Source: Acidobacteriales bacterium 59-55 (GTDB lineage: Bacteria > Acidobacteriota > Terriglobia > Terriglobales > Acidobacteriaceae). Taken from it: a stretch of DNA of 64,000 bases. The notes beneath the pieces are model-generated. The model searched no databases and was not told the origin of the DNA. It saw only the letters and a list, made by a program, of their open reading frames with translations. A program made the position numbers and the translations under genes. Shown piece after piece: positions 27,243 to 35,644 of the stretch. The number at the start of each line of letters is the position of its first letter. Position 1 is the stretch's first letter. Location: NCBI GenBank assembly GCA_001897435.1, contig MKSV01000007.1:1426001-1490000 (forward strand). The letters are read 5' to 3'.

Positions 27243-28562
27243 GTGCACCAATATATTGAAAGAGTCGTTGATCTGACCGCGCCGGAAGAAAACCAGATCT
27301 TCAATCTGACAACAGAAGAGGCAAGGCAGTTACTGCTCAACGGCCCTGCGGACGCGATGCGCGGAGTCGCGGGATCTTTCACGTTGCTGGCGCGAGCAGG
27401 CAAGACGGTCAAGATGGCGCGATCGCTCGACAGGCCGATGCGCTATTTTCTCGCAAAACGGAAAGAAGGGCCTGCCCTGATTGTGGCGTCCCGCATCGAT
27501 GCCATCTATGACTGGCTGAAGAGCGAGGGACTTGAAGGGCAGTTTCACCCCAGCTACACCAGAATGGTGCCTGCCCATTATGTAGTCGAGATTCAACTTA
27601 TAGGCTGTCCCGATCCAGACCCGGTCTATACACGTTTCTTCACGCCGGAACTGGGCACTCTGCCGCCCGATCTCGACCGGATCGGCGAAGCCTACATTGC
27701 GGCGCTGGCTGAAGAGATCTCCCAATGGCTTGACCGCGTTCCTCTTGACGCTCCGATTGGTGTTTGCTTCTCCGGCGGCGTCGATAGCGGTAGCGTCTTT
27801 CTTGCGGCGTACCACGTGATGAAGCGCCGAGGGATGAACCTGGGGCGACTGAAGGCCTTCGTTCTGGACCTAGGCAATGGTCCCGATGTGAAGCAGGCTC
27901 GCGCGTTCCTAGACGCCGTCGGGCTTGGACTCTTTCTCGAACCGGTGGAGGTGGATGCTTCGACCCTCAATGCGCAGGAGACAATTCGCATCGTCGAAGA
28001 CTACAAGCCTCTCGATATCGAATCGGCTACGATGTCGCTGGCGCTGTGCCGCGGCATTCGCAAACGGTACCCGGACTGGCGTTACCTGCTCGATGGCGAA
28101 GGCGGCGACGAGAACCTGAAGGACTATCCGATTGAGGAAAATCCTGAGCTGACGATTCGCAGTGTCATCAATAATCAGATGCTCTACCAGGAAGGCTGGG
28201 GCGTAGGAAAGATCAAACACTCATTGACCTATAGCGGCGGCCTGAGCCGGTCGTACACGCGCACCTATGCTCCGGCGCATCACTTCGGATTCAGTGGCTT
28301 CAGTCCGTTTACCCGGCCCAATGTTGTCGCGGTGGCAGAGGCTATTCCTTTTATCGAGCTCACGGATTACAGCATCGAGAAGCTCTATGAACTCAAGGGC
28401 GAGATCGTCTCTCGCGGGATAGCAAAGGTGACAGGCTTGCAGATGCCTGCCTTCCCGAAGCGACGCTTTCAGCATGGTGCTTTGCCGGAAGACTCGATGC
28501 GCCAAAAGCTGCCGTACAAGGAAGCGGAGTATCGAAAACAGTTTCTATCGCTCTACTTGTAG
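27243..28562 (+). CDS. Asparagine-synthase-like protein (no glutaminase Cys)
   Basis: A 439-residue homologue of the AsnB synthetase domain. Residues 40-90 resemble the second half of the GATase-like domain (GVAGSFTLLARAGKTVKMARSLDRP), but the N-terminal Cys2 needed for glutamine hydrolysis is absent. Residues 170-439 hold the adenylating domain: PP-loop SGGVDSGS (177-184) and LLDGEGGDENLKDYP. Relatives form amides or lactams by ATP-dependent acyl adenylation (asparagine synthetase, beta-lactam synthetase, lasso-peptide cyclase). GTG start; followed 8 bases later by a radical SAM gene, so first gene of a three-gene operon. Without a glutaminase site it may use ammonia or an intramolecular amine; substrate unknown. 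Confidence 0.8.
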   Translation: MHQYIERVVDLTAPEENQIFNLTTEEARQLLLNGPADAMRGVAGSFTLLARAGKTVKMARSLDRPMRYFLAKRKEGPALIVASRIDAIYDWLKSEGLEGQFHPSYTRMVPAHYVVEIQLIGCPDPDPVYTRFFTPELGTLPPDLDRIGEAYIAALAEEISQWLDRVPLDAPIGVCFSGGVDSGSVFLAAYHVMKRRGMNLGRLKAFVLDLGNGPDVKQARAFLDAVGLGLFLEPVEVDASTLNAQETIRIVEDYKPLDIESATMSLALCRGIRKRYPDWRYLLDGEGGDENLKDYPIEENPELTIRSVINNQMLYQEGWGVGKIKHSLTYSGGLSRSYTRTYAPAHHFGFSGFSPFTRPNVVAVAEAIPFIELTDYSIEKLYELKGEIVSRGIAKVTGLQMPAFPKRRFQHGALPEDSMRQKLPYKEAEYRKQFLSLYL

Positions 28563-28570
28563 GGGGCACG

Positions 28571-29536
28571 TTGACGTCCACGTATCCGCCCCACAGTGTC
28601 GAACGCGATCAGTGGATTCTTGCGCAACGTCCACCGCGTGAGAGCCTCGACCCTCGACGGCCGTATGCGTTTCTCGTGGAACGGGAGTGCTCCGCGACAA
28701 GAGAGTTGGTATCTGTAGCCACGATATTTCTAACGAATCGTGAGTGCCCGTGGCACTGCCTGATGTGCGATCTGTGGCGCAATACCCTGATCGAGACAGT
28801 TCCGGCCGGCGCGATCCCGGAGCAGATTGACTATGCTTTATCGCAACTACCATCTGCTCGACAGGTCAAGCTCTATAACAGCGGCAGTTTTTTCGACCGC
28901 AATGCTATCCCAACGGAAGACTATCCGGCGATTGCGACCCGAGTAAGTAATTTTGAGCGAACGATCGTCGAGAGCCATCCTTCTCTGCTCAAGGAAAATT
29001 GCCTGCGGTTTCGTGATCTTGTTCCAAACCAGTTAGAAGTAGCGATGGGACTCGAAACCGTTCATCCAGAGATCTTAGATCGTCTGAACAAGCGGATGAC
29101 GCTGGATCAATTCTCTATAGCAGCCGAGTACCTGCACAGCAATGAGATTGATCTTCGCGCCTTCATTCTTGTTCAGCCTCCTTTTATGAAGACAGACGAA
29201 GCGCTTTACTGGACGGAACGCTCTCTGGATTTCGCCTTCGAGTGCGGAGCGACGGCGGCTACTCTGATTCCTACGCGTGCGGGCAACGGCGCGATGGAGG
29301 CGTTGGCGCGGCATGGCGAATTTACTCCTCCACGCCTGGATGTAGTTGAATCGGCGGCAAGCTACGGCATAGGACTGAAACAGGGGCGAGTCTTCGTTGA
29401 CCTCTGGGACTTGCGCACTATTTCTGCTGCGTGCCGGAATTGCCATGCACGGCGCATTGAGCGGCTGCAAAAGATGAATCTTGGGCAATGCATCTTAGCT
29501 CCCGTCGACTGTGAGAACTGCGGGGGGCGTAGTTGA
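28571..29536 (+). CDS. Radical SAM protein, RaSEA/TIGR01210-like
   Basis: A 321-residue radical SAM enzyme with the [4Fe-4S] motif Cys59-x3-Cys63-x2-Cys66 (CPWHCLMC). Downstream are KLYNSGSFFDRNAIP, IVESHPSLL, EVAMGLETVHPEILDRLNKRMT and AFILVQPPFM, which together fit the Elp3-related family containing archaeosine synthase subunit RaSEA (TIGR01210). The C-terminus has extra Cys pairs (CRNCHARR; CILAPVDCENC), possibly a second metal site. RaSEA makes archaeosine in archaeal tRNA; a bacterial copy beside an Asn-synthase-like and a halogenase-like gene suggests a metabolite or peptide modification instead. The start is TTG, 8 bases after the preceding stop. Family clear, reaction unknown. Confidence 0.8.
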   Translation: MTSTYPPHSVERDQWILAQRPPRESLDPRRPYAFLVERECSATRELVSVATIFLTNRECPWHCLMCDLWRNTLIETVPAGAIPEQIDYALSQLPSARQVKLYNSGSFFDRNAIPTEDYPAIATRVSNFERTIVESHPSLLKENCLRFRDLVPNQLEVAMGLETVHPEILDRLNKRMTLDQFSIAAEYLHSNEIDLRAFILVQPPFMKTDEALYWTERSLDFAFECGATAATLIPTRAGNGAMEALARHGEFTPPRLDVVESAASYGIGLKQGRVFVDLWDLRTISAACRNCHARRIERLQKMNLGQCILAPVDCENCGGRS

Positions 29537-31089
29537 CGCGCACTTACGATATCGCCGTCGTGGGATCCGGATTTGCGGGATCTCTCACCGCGATGATTGC
29601 GCACCGCATGGGGCGCTCTGTCATTCTGTTGGAGAGAGGCCAGCACCCACGTGTCGTTGTCGGTGAGTCATCCACTCCCCTGTCCAATCTTCTTCTCGAA
29701 GATCTGGCAACTCGATATAACCTGCCGAGACTTAGCCCACTGAGTAAGTGGGGTAGCTGGCAGGAACACTTCCCGAACACTACCTGCGGACTAAAGCGGG
29801 GCTTTACCTTCTATCATCATCAACTTGGCCATCCCGATGCTCCTGATCCAAATCGCCTGAACCAGCTTCTTGTAGCAGCGAGTCCTCATGATCGGATCGC
29901 AGATACGCACTGGTACCGTGCGGACTTTGACGAACTACTCGTTCATGAAGCTCAGACTCTAGGCCTCGAGTATGTTGACGAAGTCAAGCTCGATAAATTT
30001 ACTGACCAGGGCAATGCCGTATTACTCGAAGGGAAGAAAGACGGGCACGATATCGCATTTCATGCCCGGTTCGTAGTCGATGCGACGGGGCCTCGAGGCT
30101 TTCTTCATCGTGCATTACATTTGCCTGAAGCTACTCTGCCCGACTACCCTTCGACGCAAGCGTTGTACGGTCATTTTTCGAACGTAAGTCGACTGGATCA
30201 AGAGCCTGGGTATTCGGGCTTAGGGACGCTTCCGTATCCTATCGACGACGCGGCAGTCCATCATATCTTTGATGGTGGATGGATATGGGTTCTCCGCTTC
30301 AACAATGGCGTAACCAGCGCTGGAGTCGCGGCAAGAGACGATGCTGCCGCTCCTCTCTGCCTCTCCGATGGCGAAGCCGCATGGAAAAGATTGATCGACT
30401 CAATTCCTGCAATCAAAGAGCAGTTCGCAGATGCGAGAACAGAACATCCACTCACACATGTGCAACGACTTTCATTTCTGAGTGGAAGAATCTGCGGAGA
30501 GAGATGGGCGCTGCTTCCATCGGCAGCAGGATTTGTGGATCCTCTCCTGTCTACCGGATTCCCACTTACGTTGCTGGGGATCAGCAGGCTCGCCGAGATA
30601 TTCGAACATGAATGGAATTCACCGGATCTTTCTATACGACTGCGAGACTACGCCACGCAAACGAGGGAAGAGTTGTTCGCAACTTCGCGACTGATCGCAA
30701 GCCTGTACGCCAATATGAATAACTTCCCGGTCTTCACAGCTTTGTCGCTGCTCTACTTTGCAGCAGCCAGCTACTCCGAGACTGCGCGAAGGTTGAAAAA
30801 GCCGCAATTGGCTGCGTCCTTCCTTCTCCACGACCATCCGACTTTCGGCCCCGCATGCCGCAACTTATTCGAACGCGCTCTGCATGTGTGCATAGAGAAG
30901 GAGTCGGATCGATTGATTGAAGACATTCTGAAGGCAGTTGAGCCGATTGATGTCGCTGGACTCTGTAATCGTGAGCGGCACAACTGGTATCCCGTCGATC
31001 CGGATGACCTGTTCCGTTCAGCTCATAAAGTCGGAGCTACACGAGATGAGATCGCAGACTTGCTGCGAAGCTGTGGCTTTCAGCAATAA
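29533..31089 (+). CDS. Flavin-dependent halogenase-like oxidoreductase
   Basis: A 518-residue FAD enzyme. It begins with a dinucleotide fold, IAVVGSGFAGSLTA (GxGxxG), then the halogenase-like VVGESSTPLSNLLL (compare GxGEAT/S-P), CGLKRGFTFYHH with Lys88 at the place of the catalytic halogenase Lys, DATGPRGFLHRAL, and GGWIWVLRFNNG, a degenerate form of the WxWxIP signature (WIWVLR). FVDPLLSTGFPLTL matches the FxDPxxSxG flavin contact. It may halogenate, or oxidise without halogenation, since WxWxIP is incomplete. The TTG start overlaps the radical SAM stop by four bases, implying coupling. GC content is lower than in housekeeping neighbours. Confidence 0.72.
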   Translation: MTRTYDIAVVGSGFAGSLTAMIAHRMGRSVILLERGQHPRVVVGESSTPLSNLLLEDLATRYNLPRLSPLSKWGSWQEHFPNTTCGLKRGFTFYHHQLGHPDAPDPNRLNQLLVAASPHDRIADTHWYRADFDELLVHEAQTLGLEYVDEVKLDKFTDQGNAVLLEGKKDGHDIAFHARFVVDATGPRGFLHRALHLPEATLPDYPSTQALYGHFSNVSRLDQEPGYSGLGTLPYPIDDAAVHHIFDGGWIWVLRFNNGVTSAGVAARDDAAAPLCLSDGEAAWKRLIDSIPAIKEQFADARTEHPLTHVQRLSFLSGRICGERWALLPSAAGFVDPLLSTGFPLTLLGISRLAEIFEHEWNSPDLSIRLRDYATQTREELFATSRLIASLYANMNNFPVFTALSLLYFAAASYSETARRLKKPQLAASFLLHDHPTFGPACRNLFERALHVCIEKESDRLIEDILKAVEPIDVAGLCNRERHNWYPVDPDDLFRSAHKVGATRDEIADLLRSCGFQQ

Positions 31090-31113
31090 CTTAAAACCAT
31101 CTTTGCCATAGGG

Positions 31114-32940
31114 CTAATGAGATGGCACGGATTGCGATGACGCACGTGAAAATATAACTGGTTCGTCGGAGACGACCCCGCTGCCTTCCTTCAGGGTAAT
31201 GAACTGATTTGGCTTAATATCGGAGATCGACTCTTTCTTTCCACTTGGCCAGGTGATCGACACACTTACAAGCTTTCCTTCCTCGGGTTTCCCTAAGCCG
31301 AAGGTCAATGGCAACTCGCTCTGCGAAAGATAGCTGGAGCCTGTCTTCACCATCTCGAAGTGCCGCAACCCTTTGTTCGTCCTGACCGTGACCTTCGCGC
31401 CGATGCCGTCGCGATTGGATCGCGTTCCAATGGTCTTAATCCGCAACATGTCGTTCTGGTTACCATTATCGTTACGCAAAAGACGTGCAGCGCCATTACT
31501 TGTTGTTATTACAAGGTCCAGGTCGCCGTCGTTATCGAAGTCCAGGTAAGCTGCGCCGCGTCCGACGATGGCCTGCCGCATGGCGGAACCGACTTTAGTC
31601 GAGACGTTTTCGAATCTTCCTTTACCCCTGTTCCGGAAGAGTAGTGGAGGCTCGGCGTAGTGAACCGTGGGCTGAACCACGCTGACATCATCGGCCACAT
31701 GGCCATTGGCAGCGAAGATATCCGGCCAGCCATCGAGATCGTAGTCGAAGAAAAAGGCACTGAAGGTCAGCGATTTTGCGGACGCCGCGGCAATGCCTGA
31801 ATCGGTAGCCTTGTCAGTGAAAAGGCCCGAGCCATCGTTCTGATAGAGCGCCATGCTCTCGTTAGTGAAGTTTCCAATGACCAGCCCCGGCCGCCCTGAG
31901 CCGTCGTAGTCGGCGGCATCGGTTCCCATGCCGGCGCGCGCTTTGCCTGCATCGCTGAAAGCTACGCCGGCGGAAAATGCCGTATCCGTGAAGGTCCCAT
32001 TATGATTATTGTGATAGAGCTTGTTAGGCTGCGTATCATTCGTTACAAACAGATCAAGCCAACCGTCACTGTCATAGTCCAGCAAGGCAATGCCGAGCGA
32101 CTTACTCGTCGGATCGTACAGGCCGACCTTCTTAGTTACATCCTCAAAGGCTCCGTTGCCTTTGTTACGATAGAGGGTCGCGCTTTGCCCTTTGTATGCT
32201 TCGGGCGTGCAATAGGATTTATGTGTTCCGTCGAGCGAGCAGAATTGATCGGTTGCGATCGACCAATCCACATAGTGCGAGACGAAGAGATCCAGTTTGC
32301 CGTCGTTGTCATAGTCAAACCAGACTGCACCGGTGGCAAAGCCGGAACTGCGCACGCCGGCCCTGGCGGTAACGTCAGCAAACTTTCCATTGCCGAGATT
32401 ATGAAAGAGGTGACTGCCGTCGAGAGCTGTTATGTAGATGTCCTCGAAGCCGTCGTTGTCGTAGTCGGCGGCAGCGCAGCCAAGGCCGTACATCTCCGTC
32501 GCCAATCCTGCCTGACGAGTTACATCGGTAAACGTTCCGTCGTGATTGTTGTGATAGAGAGCGGGGTAGGATTTTGACGACTTATGGCCCGGCCAATCCA
32601 TGGAGTTTACAAACAGGATGTCCTGCCAGCCATCATTATCGTAGTCGAGGACGCAGACACCGCTGCCCATCGTTTCGGGGAGATACTTCTTTCCAAAGGC
32701 CCCGCTGTTATGTCTGAAATGGATACCTGCCTGCGCGGTCACATCGGCAAATTGGATGGGACCTGAAGGCCGCGCCAAGACAGGCTGGGTACTCTTTGAG
32801 ACTTTCTCCGGTTCAGCAGGACGATTAACCGCTGAAGGCTTGTTCTGTGTGGATTCAACCGACTGCTTTTGTTTGCAGCCGGCGACAAGCAGAAGCATGA
32901 TGAGTGCAGGATAGGCAATAACTCGGAGTTGTAAACGCAT
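31114..32940 (-). CDS. CRTAC1-type VCBS-ASPIC/UnbV lipoprotein
   Basis: A 608-residue protein with a lipoprotein signal (ALIMLLLVAGC, Cys about 22). It holds at least six VCBS/FG-GAP repeats with Ca-binding loops (DYDNDGWQDILFV, DYDNDGFEDIYIT, DYDNDGKLDLFVS, DYDSDGWLDLFVT, DYDLDGWPDIFAA, DFDNDGDLDLVIT) forming a beta-propeller, and ends in the ASPIC/UnbV domain (RDGIGAKVTVRT...MVKTGSSYLSQSELPLTFGLG...VSITWPSGKKES). Role unknown; UnbV proteins occur in enediyne cassettes and widely in Acidobacteria and Planctomycetes. Last gene of the four-gene minus-strand operon, 35 bases after the UnbU-like gene. Confidence 0.87.
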   Translation of the reverse strand: MRLQLRVIAYPALIMLLLVAGCKQKQSVESTQNKPSAVNRPAEPEKVSKSTQPVLARPSGPIQFADVTAQAGIHFRHNSGAFGKKYLPETMGSGVCVLDYDNDGWQDILFVNSMDWPGHKSSKSYPALYHNNHDGTFTDVTRQAGLATEMYGLGCAAADYDNDGFEDIYITALDGSHLFHNLGNGKFADVTARAGVRSSGFATGAVWFDYDNDGKLDLFVSHYVDWSIATDQFCSLDGTHKSYCTPEAYKGQSATLYRNKGNGAFEDVTKKVGLYDPTSKSLGIALLDYDSDGWLDLFVTNDTQPNKLYHNNHNGTFTDTAFSAGVAFSDAGKARAGMGTDAADYDGSGRPGLVIGNFTNESMALYQNDGSGLFTDKATDSGIAAASAKSLTFSAFFFDYDLDGWPDIFAANGHVADDVSVVQPTVHYAEPPLLFRNRGKGRFENVSTKVGSAMRQAIVGRGAAYLDFDNDGDLDLVITTSNGAARLLRNDNGNQNDMLRIKTIGTRSNRDGIGAKVTVRTNKGLRHFEMVKTGSSYLSQSELPLTFGLGKPEEGKLVSVSITWPSGKKESISDIKPNQFITLKEGSGVVSDEPVIFSRASSQSVPSH

Positions 32941-32975
32941 CCATATTCCTTCATTCAGTTATAGCGAAAAACAAA

Positions 32976-33851
32976 CTAAGGATTCACTATATTTGTGTTG
33001 AATGTCGCCGATACGCTGGAAGGCAAGCGCCGTGAGTTGAGCCACATTTCGATCAGTAATGCAATGGGTCCCACCATAAACAGTGCATAGAACGGCGCGT
33101 AGACGCTTTGATCGAGACGCAGCAGCATCTCTACCAACGCAACCATGAAGGCAACAATACATTGACCTTTCTTCGAGCGCACCGTGGTCTTCGGATCGGT
33201 AATCATAAAGAAGATGAAGAGTTGGTACTCCGGCCCGGTAACAGGCGATATCTCCGAGAGCAGAGGGTCGCCCGTGATCCACGTGCGCACGAAGGCCAGC
33301 GCAACAAACGAGACGACATAGACCGCACAGATATGAAAGCGGCGCAGACGCCAGATAATCACCGAGCCCAGAATCCAGATGACCAGCATAGCGCCAAGAT
33401 TATTGCCCCATTGGATACTGAGCGTGGCGACGGATTCAGCCGCCAGAAAGAGCATCGCGGAGATGCCGAAGTTCGACGGATTCCAGATATGACGTCCGTT
33501 GATGCGCAGCACGTACTTGGAGGTGATTGCCAATAGGCTGCAGAGCACGTAGGGCCAGAAAAGAGGCGAGCGCAGTAGGATGCCAACACTGATACCGGTG
33601 ATATAGGCGCTGGCAAGGTGCGGCCACTTATGCAGAAAGATGCGGCCCAGAATCAGTTCGGCCACAATACTGGTCACGATTGCCAGCAGCGTCTTCTCGT
33701 AGCTTTCGAGGATGCCAAACGAAACATTGCCCACTAGAAGAATGAGCGTGATGAAGAGCGGCGGCATGAACCGGTTATCCATGCTCAGCATCTTCTTCCA
33801 TTGAATGCCGTTGTTGGGCGGCATGGGAGTCGTGATTGCGGACTGGCTCAT
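32976..33851 (-). CDS. UnbU/RnfD-like integral membrane protein
   Basis: A 291-residue membrane protein with about eight hydrophobic helices. It resembles the NqrB/RnfD family and the UnbU protein of enediyne cassettes: AYITGISVGILLRSPLFWPYVLCSLLAITSKYV, NPSNFG at 124-129, and FFMITDPKTT (DPKTT at 219-223), corresponding to the RnfD MATDP(V)T segment. The (S/T)GAT flavinylation motif of RnfD is not visible, so covalent FMN is doubtful. GAGGAG lies 6 bases before the ATG, which overlaps the preceding UnbV gene stop by 4 bases. It probably works with the exported UnbV proteins, perhaps in membrane electron transfer. Confidence 0.78.
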   Translation of the reverse strand: MSQSAITTPMPPNNGIQWKKMLSMDNRFMPPLFITLILLVGNVSFGILESYEKTLLAIVTSIVAELILGRIFLHKWPHLASAYITGISVGILLRSPLFWPYVLCSLLAITSKYVLRINGRHIWNPSNFGISAMLFLAAESVATLSIQWGNNLGAMLVIWILGSVIIWRLRRFHICAVYVVSFVALAFVRTWITGDPLLSEISPVTGPEYQLFIFFMITDPKTTVRSKKGQCIVAFMVALVEMLLRLDQSVYAPFYALFMVGPIALLIEMWLNSRRLPSSVSATFNTNIVNP

Positions 33852-35644
33852 TTGGGCTCCTCGATTTTATAGAGTCTGCCCGGTACAAGGTCATGCAAGG
33901 TTTGCACCTTGCCAGAAGGCCAGCGAATCACCGCACTCTCGATCTGCGGGTTCTTTCCCAGCCCAAAGTGGAGGCGACGGTCGTTCTGCGCGGAAAATCC
34001 GCTGCCACCGGAGACTTCCTGAATCTGCTTCTGCCCATTCCATGACAAGGCAACCTGCGCGCCGATTGCGCTGCGATTACTCTTCGTCCCTTCCAGTTGG
34101 AATTCGATCCATTGCTCACCCGGCGCCACGGTGTTCTTGTAGAGGAGGAGCGGGCCACGCTGATTGGCTACAATCACATCCAGCACGCCGCGATTCCATA
34201 GATCGGCGAGAGCGACGGCGCGGCCATCGTAGGTATCCGTTACACCGACCGCCTGCGCCACATCGACGAACTTGCCCGCGCCGTCGTTGAGCCAGACATG
34301 CTTCTGCTGATAGCCGGACAGGCTTCTCCCATCCATCGCCGGCCAGTTTTTAGCGTCGTCGATGATAAGAGAGTTTCCACCAGAGATTTTAGTGAAGTCA
34401 TACCAGTAACTCTTCTTGCGATCGAGCGAGACATAGCCGTTGGTGAGATAGAGGTCGAGCGTGCCGTCGTTATTTAAATCCCCGAACTGTGCTCCAAAGC
34501 TCCATCCGCCCAACTCGACACCCATCGCGCGCGCAAGGTTCTCATACTTGATGCCGCTTCCCTTCGTGCCTTCCTTGGGCACCCACAGATTGTTTCCCTG
34601 GATCAGTACGCCGTCCTCCGAGATATTCGAAACGTACACCGCATATCTTCCCTGGTTGAAGATATCGCCGAAAGCGACGTTCATTCCGCTCTTGGGAGCA
34701 AATCCCACGCCACTCTGCGAGCCTGCTTCGTGGAAGCGCTTGCCATCATTAAGATAGAGCTCTGAAACGCCGTAGTCATTCGCGACAAAAAGGTCAGGGT
34801 GCCCGGTGCCCCGCAGATCGGCCGCGGCGGCGGCCAAAGCCCAGCGGCGGCTCTTGATGCCGACCTTTGCGCTTACTTCTTCAAATTTGCCATTGCCCAG
34901 GTTATGAAAGAGGTATTTTCTGCCGCCATTGTTGGCATATTCGAAACTGTTCGGCATCATCCTGGTCGATTTCAAGTGCCAGAGATCGACATCTTCCGGG
35001 TAATAGCCTCCGACAAATAGGTCGAGCAGACCGTCGCCATCGTAGTCGAACCAGACGGCGGTGTTCGCGTTGATCCATGGCGGCAGGCCCGCCTTATCGC
35101 TGACGCGCGTAAAACCGTGGCCGTGATCGTTATGAAACAGCTCGGGCCGTCCCCACTTGATCAGAAAGAGGTCCTCGTAACCGTCGTTGTCGTAGTCGCC
35201 CCAGACAGCGCCCATGGAGACGCCGGTGCCGGCCTTGTTGACGTCCGCGATGCCCAACTGCTCCGCCACGTCTTTGAAGGTACCGTCGTGCATGTTCCGG
35301 TAGAGATGATTTTTGCTGCCCTCCGCGCTGTTGGTCACATAGATATCGGGCCATCCGTCACGATCGAAATCGACGATGGAGACGGAGGCACCCATCGAAG
35401 CCACTTCAGGCATGATGTCGGCGAGTTTCGGATCGAGCGTAGGTCCCTGATGAACGAAATCGATGCCGGCCGCGTGAGAGACCTCCGTGAGATAGAAGCC
35501 GTGGTTTGCCAAGGCGGCGCTGGCATCGAGCTTTGTCCGTGCGGAAGCATCACGCCCGGACAATTTTCTCACCGCAAAAGGAGTGAGCAGCAATCCCACA
35601 AAAAAGATGCTGACCAGAATACGTGCAATGGGTACGCGCTTCAT
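33848..35644 (-). CDS. CRTAC1-type VCBS-ASPIC/UnbV exported protein
   Basis: A 598-residue protein with an N-terminal signal or anchor segment (ILVSIFFVGLLLTPFAV). Repeated Ca-binding VCBS loops follow (DFDRDGWPDIYVT, DYDNDGYEDLFLI, DYDGDGLLDLFVG, DLNNDGTLDLYLT), and the C-terminus is an ASPIC/UnbV domain (RSAIGAQVALSWNGQKQIQEVSGGSGFSAQ, HFGLGKN, RWPSGKVQTL). It overlaps both neighbours by 4 bases, so it is translated with the TPR-UnbV protein upstream and the UnbU-like protein downstream. It differs from the sibling at 31114 by having no lipobox and fewer repeats. Biochemical role unknown. Confidence 0.87.
   Translation of the reverse strand: MKRVPIARILVSIFFVGLLLTPFAVRKLSGRDASARTKLDASAALANHGFYLTEVSHAAGIDFVHQGPTLDPKLADIMPEVASMGASVSIVDFDRDGWPDIYVTNSAEGSKNHLYRNMHDGTFKDVAEQLGIADVNKAGTGVSMGAVWGDYDNDGYEDLFLIKWGRPELFHNDHGHGFTRVSDKAGLPPWINANTAVWFDYDGDGLLDLFVGGYYPEDVDLWHLKSTRMMPNSFEYANNGGRKYLFHNLGNGKFEEVSAKVGIKSRRWALAAAAADLRGTGHPDLFVANDYGVSELYLNDGKRFHEAGSQSGVGFAPKSGMNVAFGDIFNQGRYAVYVSNISEDGVLIQGNNLWVPKEGTKGSGIKYENLARAMGVELGGWSFGAQFGDLNNDGTLDLYLTNGYVSLDRKKSYWYDFTKISGGNSLIIDDAKNWPAMDGRSLSGYQQKHVWLNDGAGKFVDVAQAVGVTDTYDGRAVALADLWNRGVLDVIVANQRGPLLLYKNTVAPGEQWIEFQLEGTKSNRSAIGAQVALSWNGQKQIQEVSGGSGFSAQNDRRLHFGLGKNPQIESAVIRWPSGKVQTLHDLVPGRLYKIEEPK

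Noticed and set aside
27063..27256. Possible small peptide gene before the Asn-synthase-like gene (frame containing CALDKRIRAPLDASP, or MVLLIHSLSVRS from 27102)
   Set aside because: The first frame has no ATG/GTG/TTG in a useful place and no ribosome site; the second looks like a random Ser/Arg-rich frame. Kept only as a recheck item.
27243..31089. Lasso-peptide or other RiPP cluster
   Set aside because: The Asn-synthase-like gene would fit a cyclase, but I find no precursor, no B1/B2 leader peptidase/RRE and no exporter.
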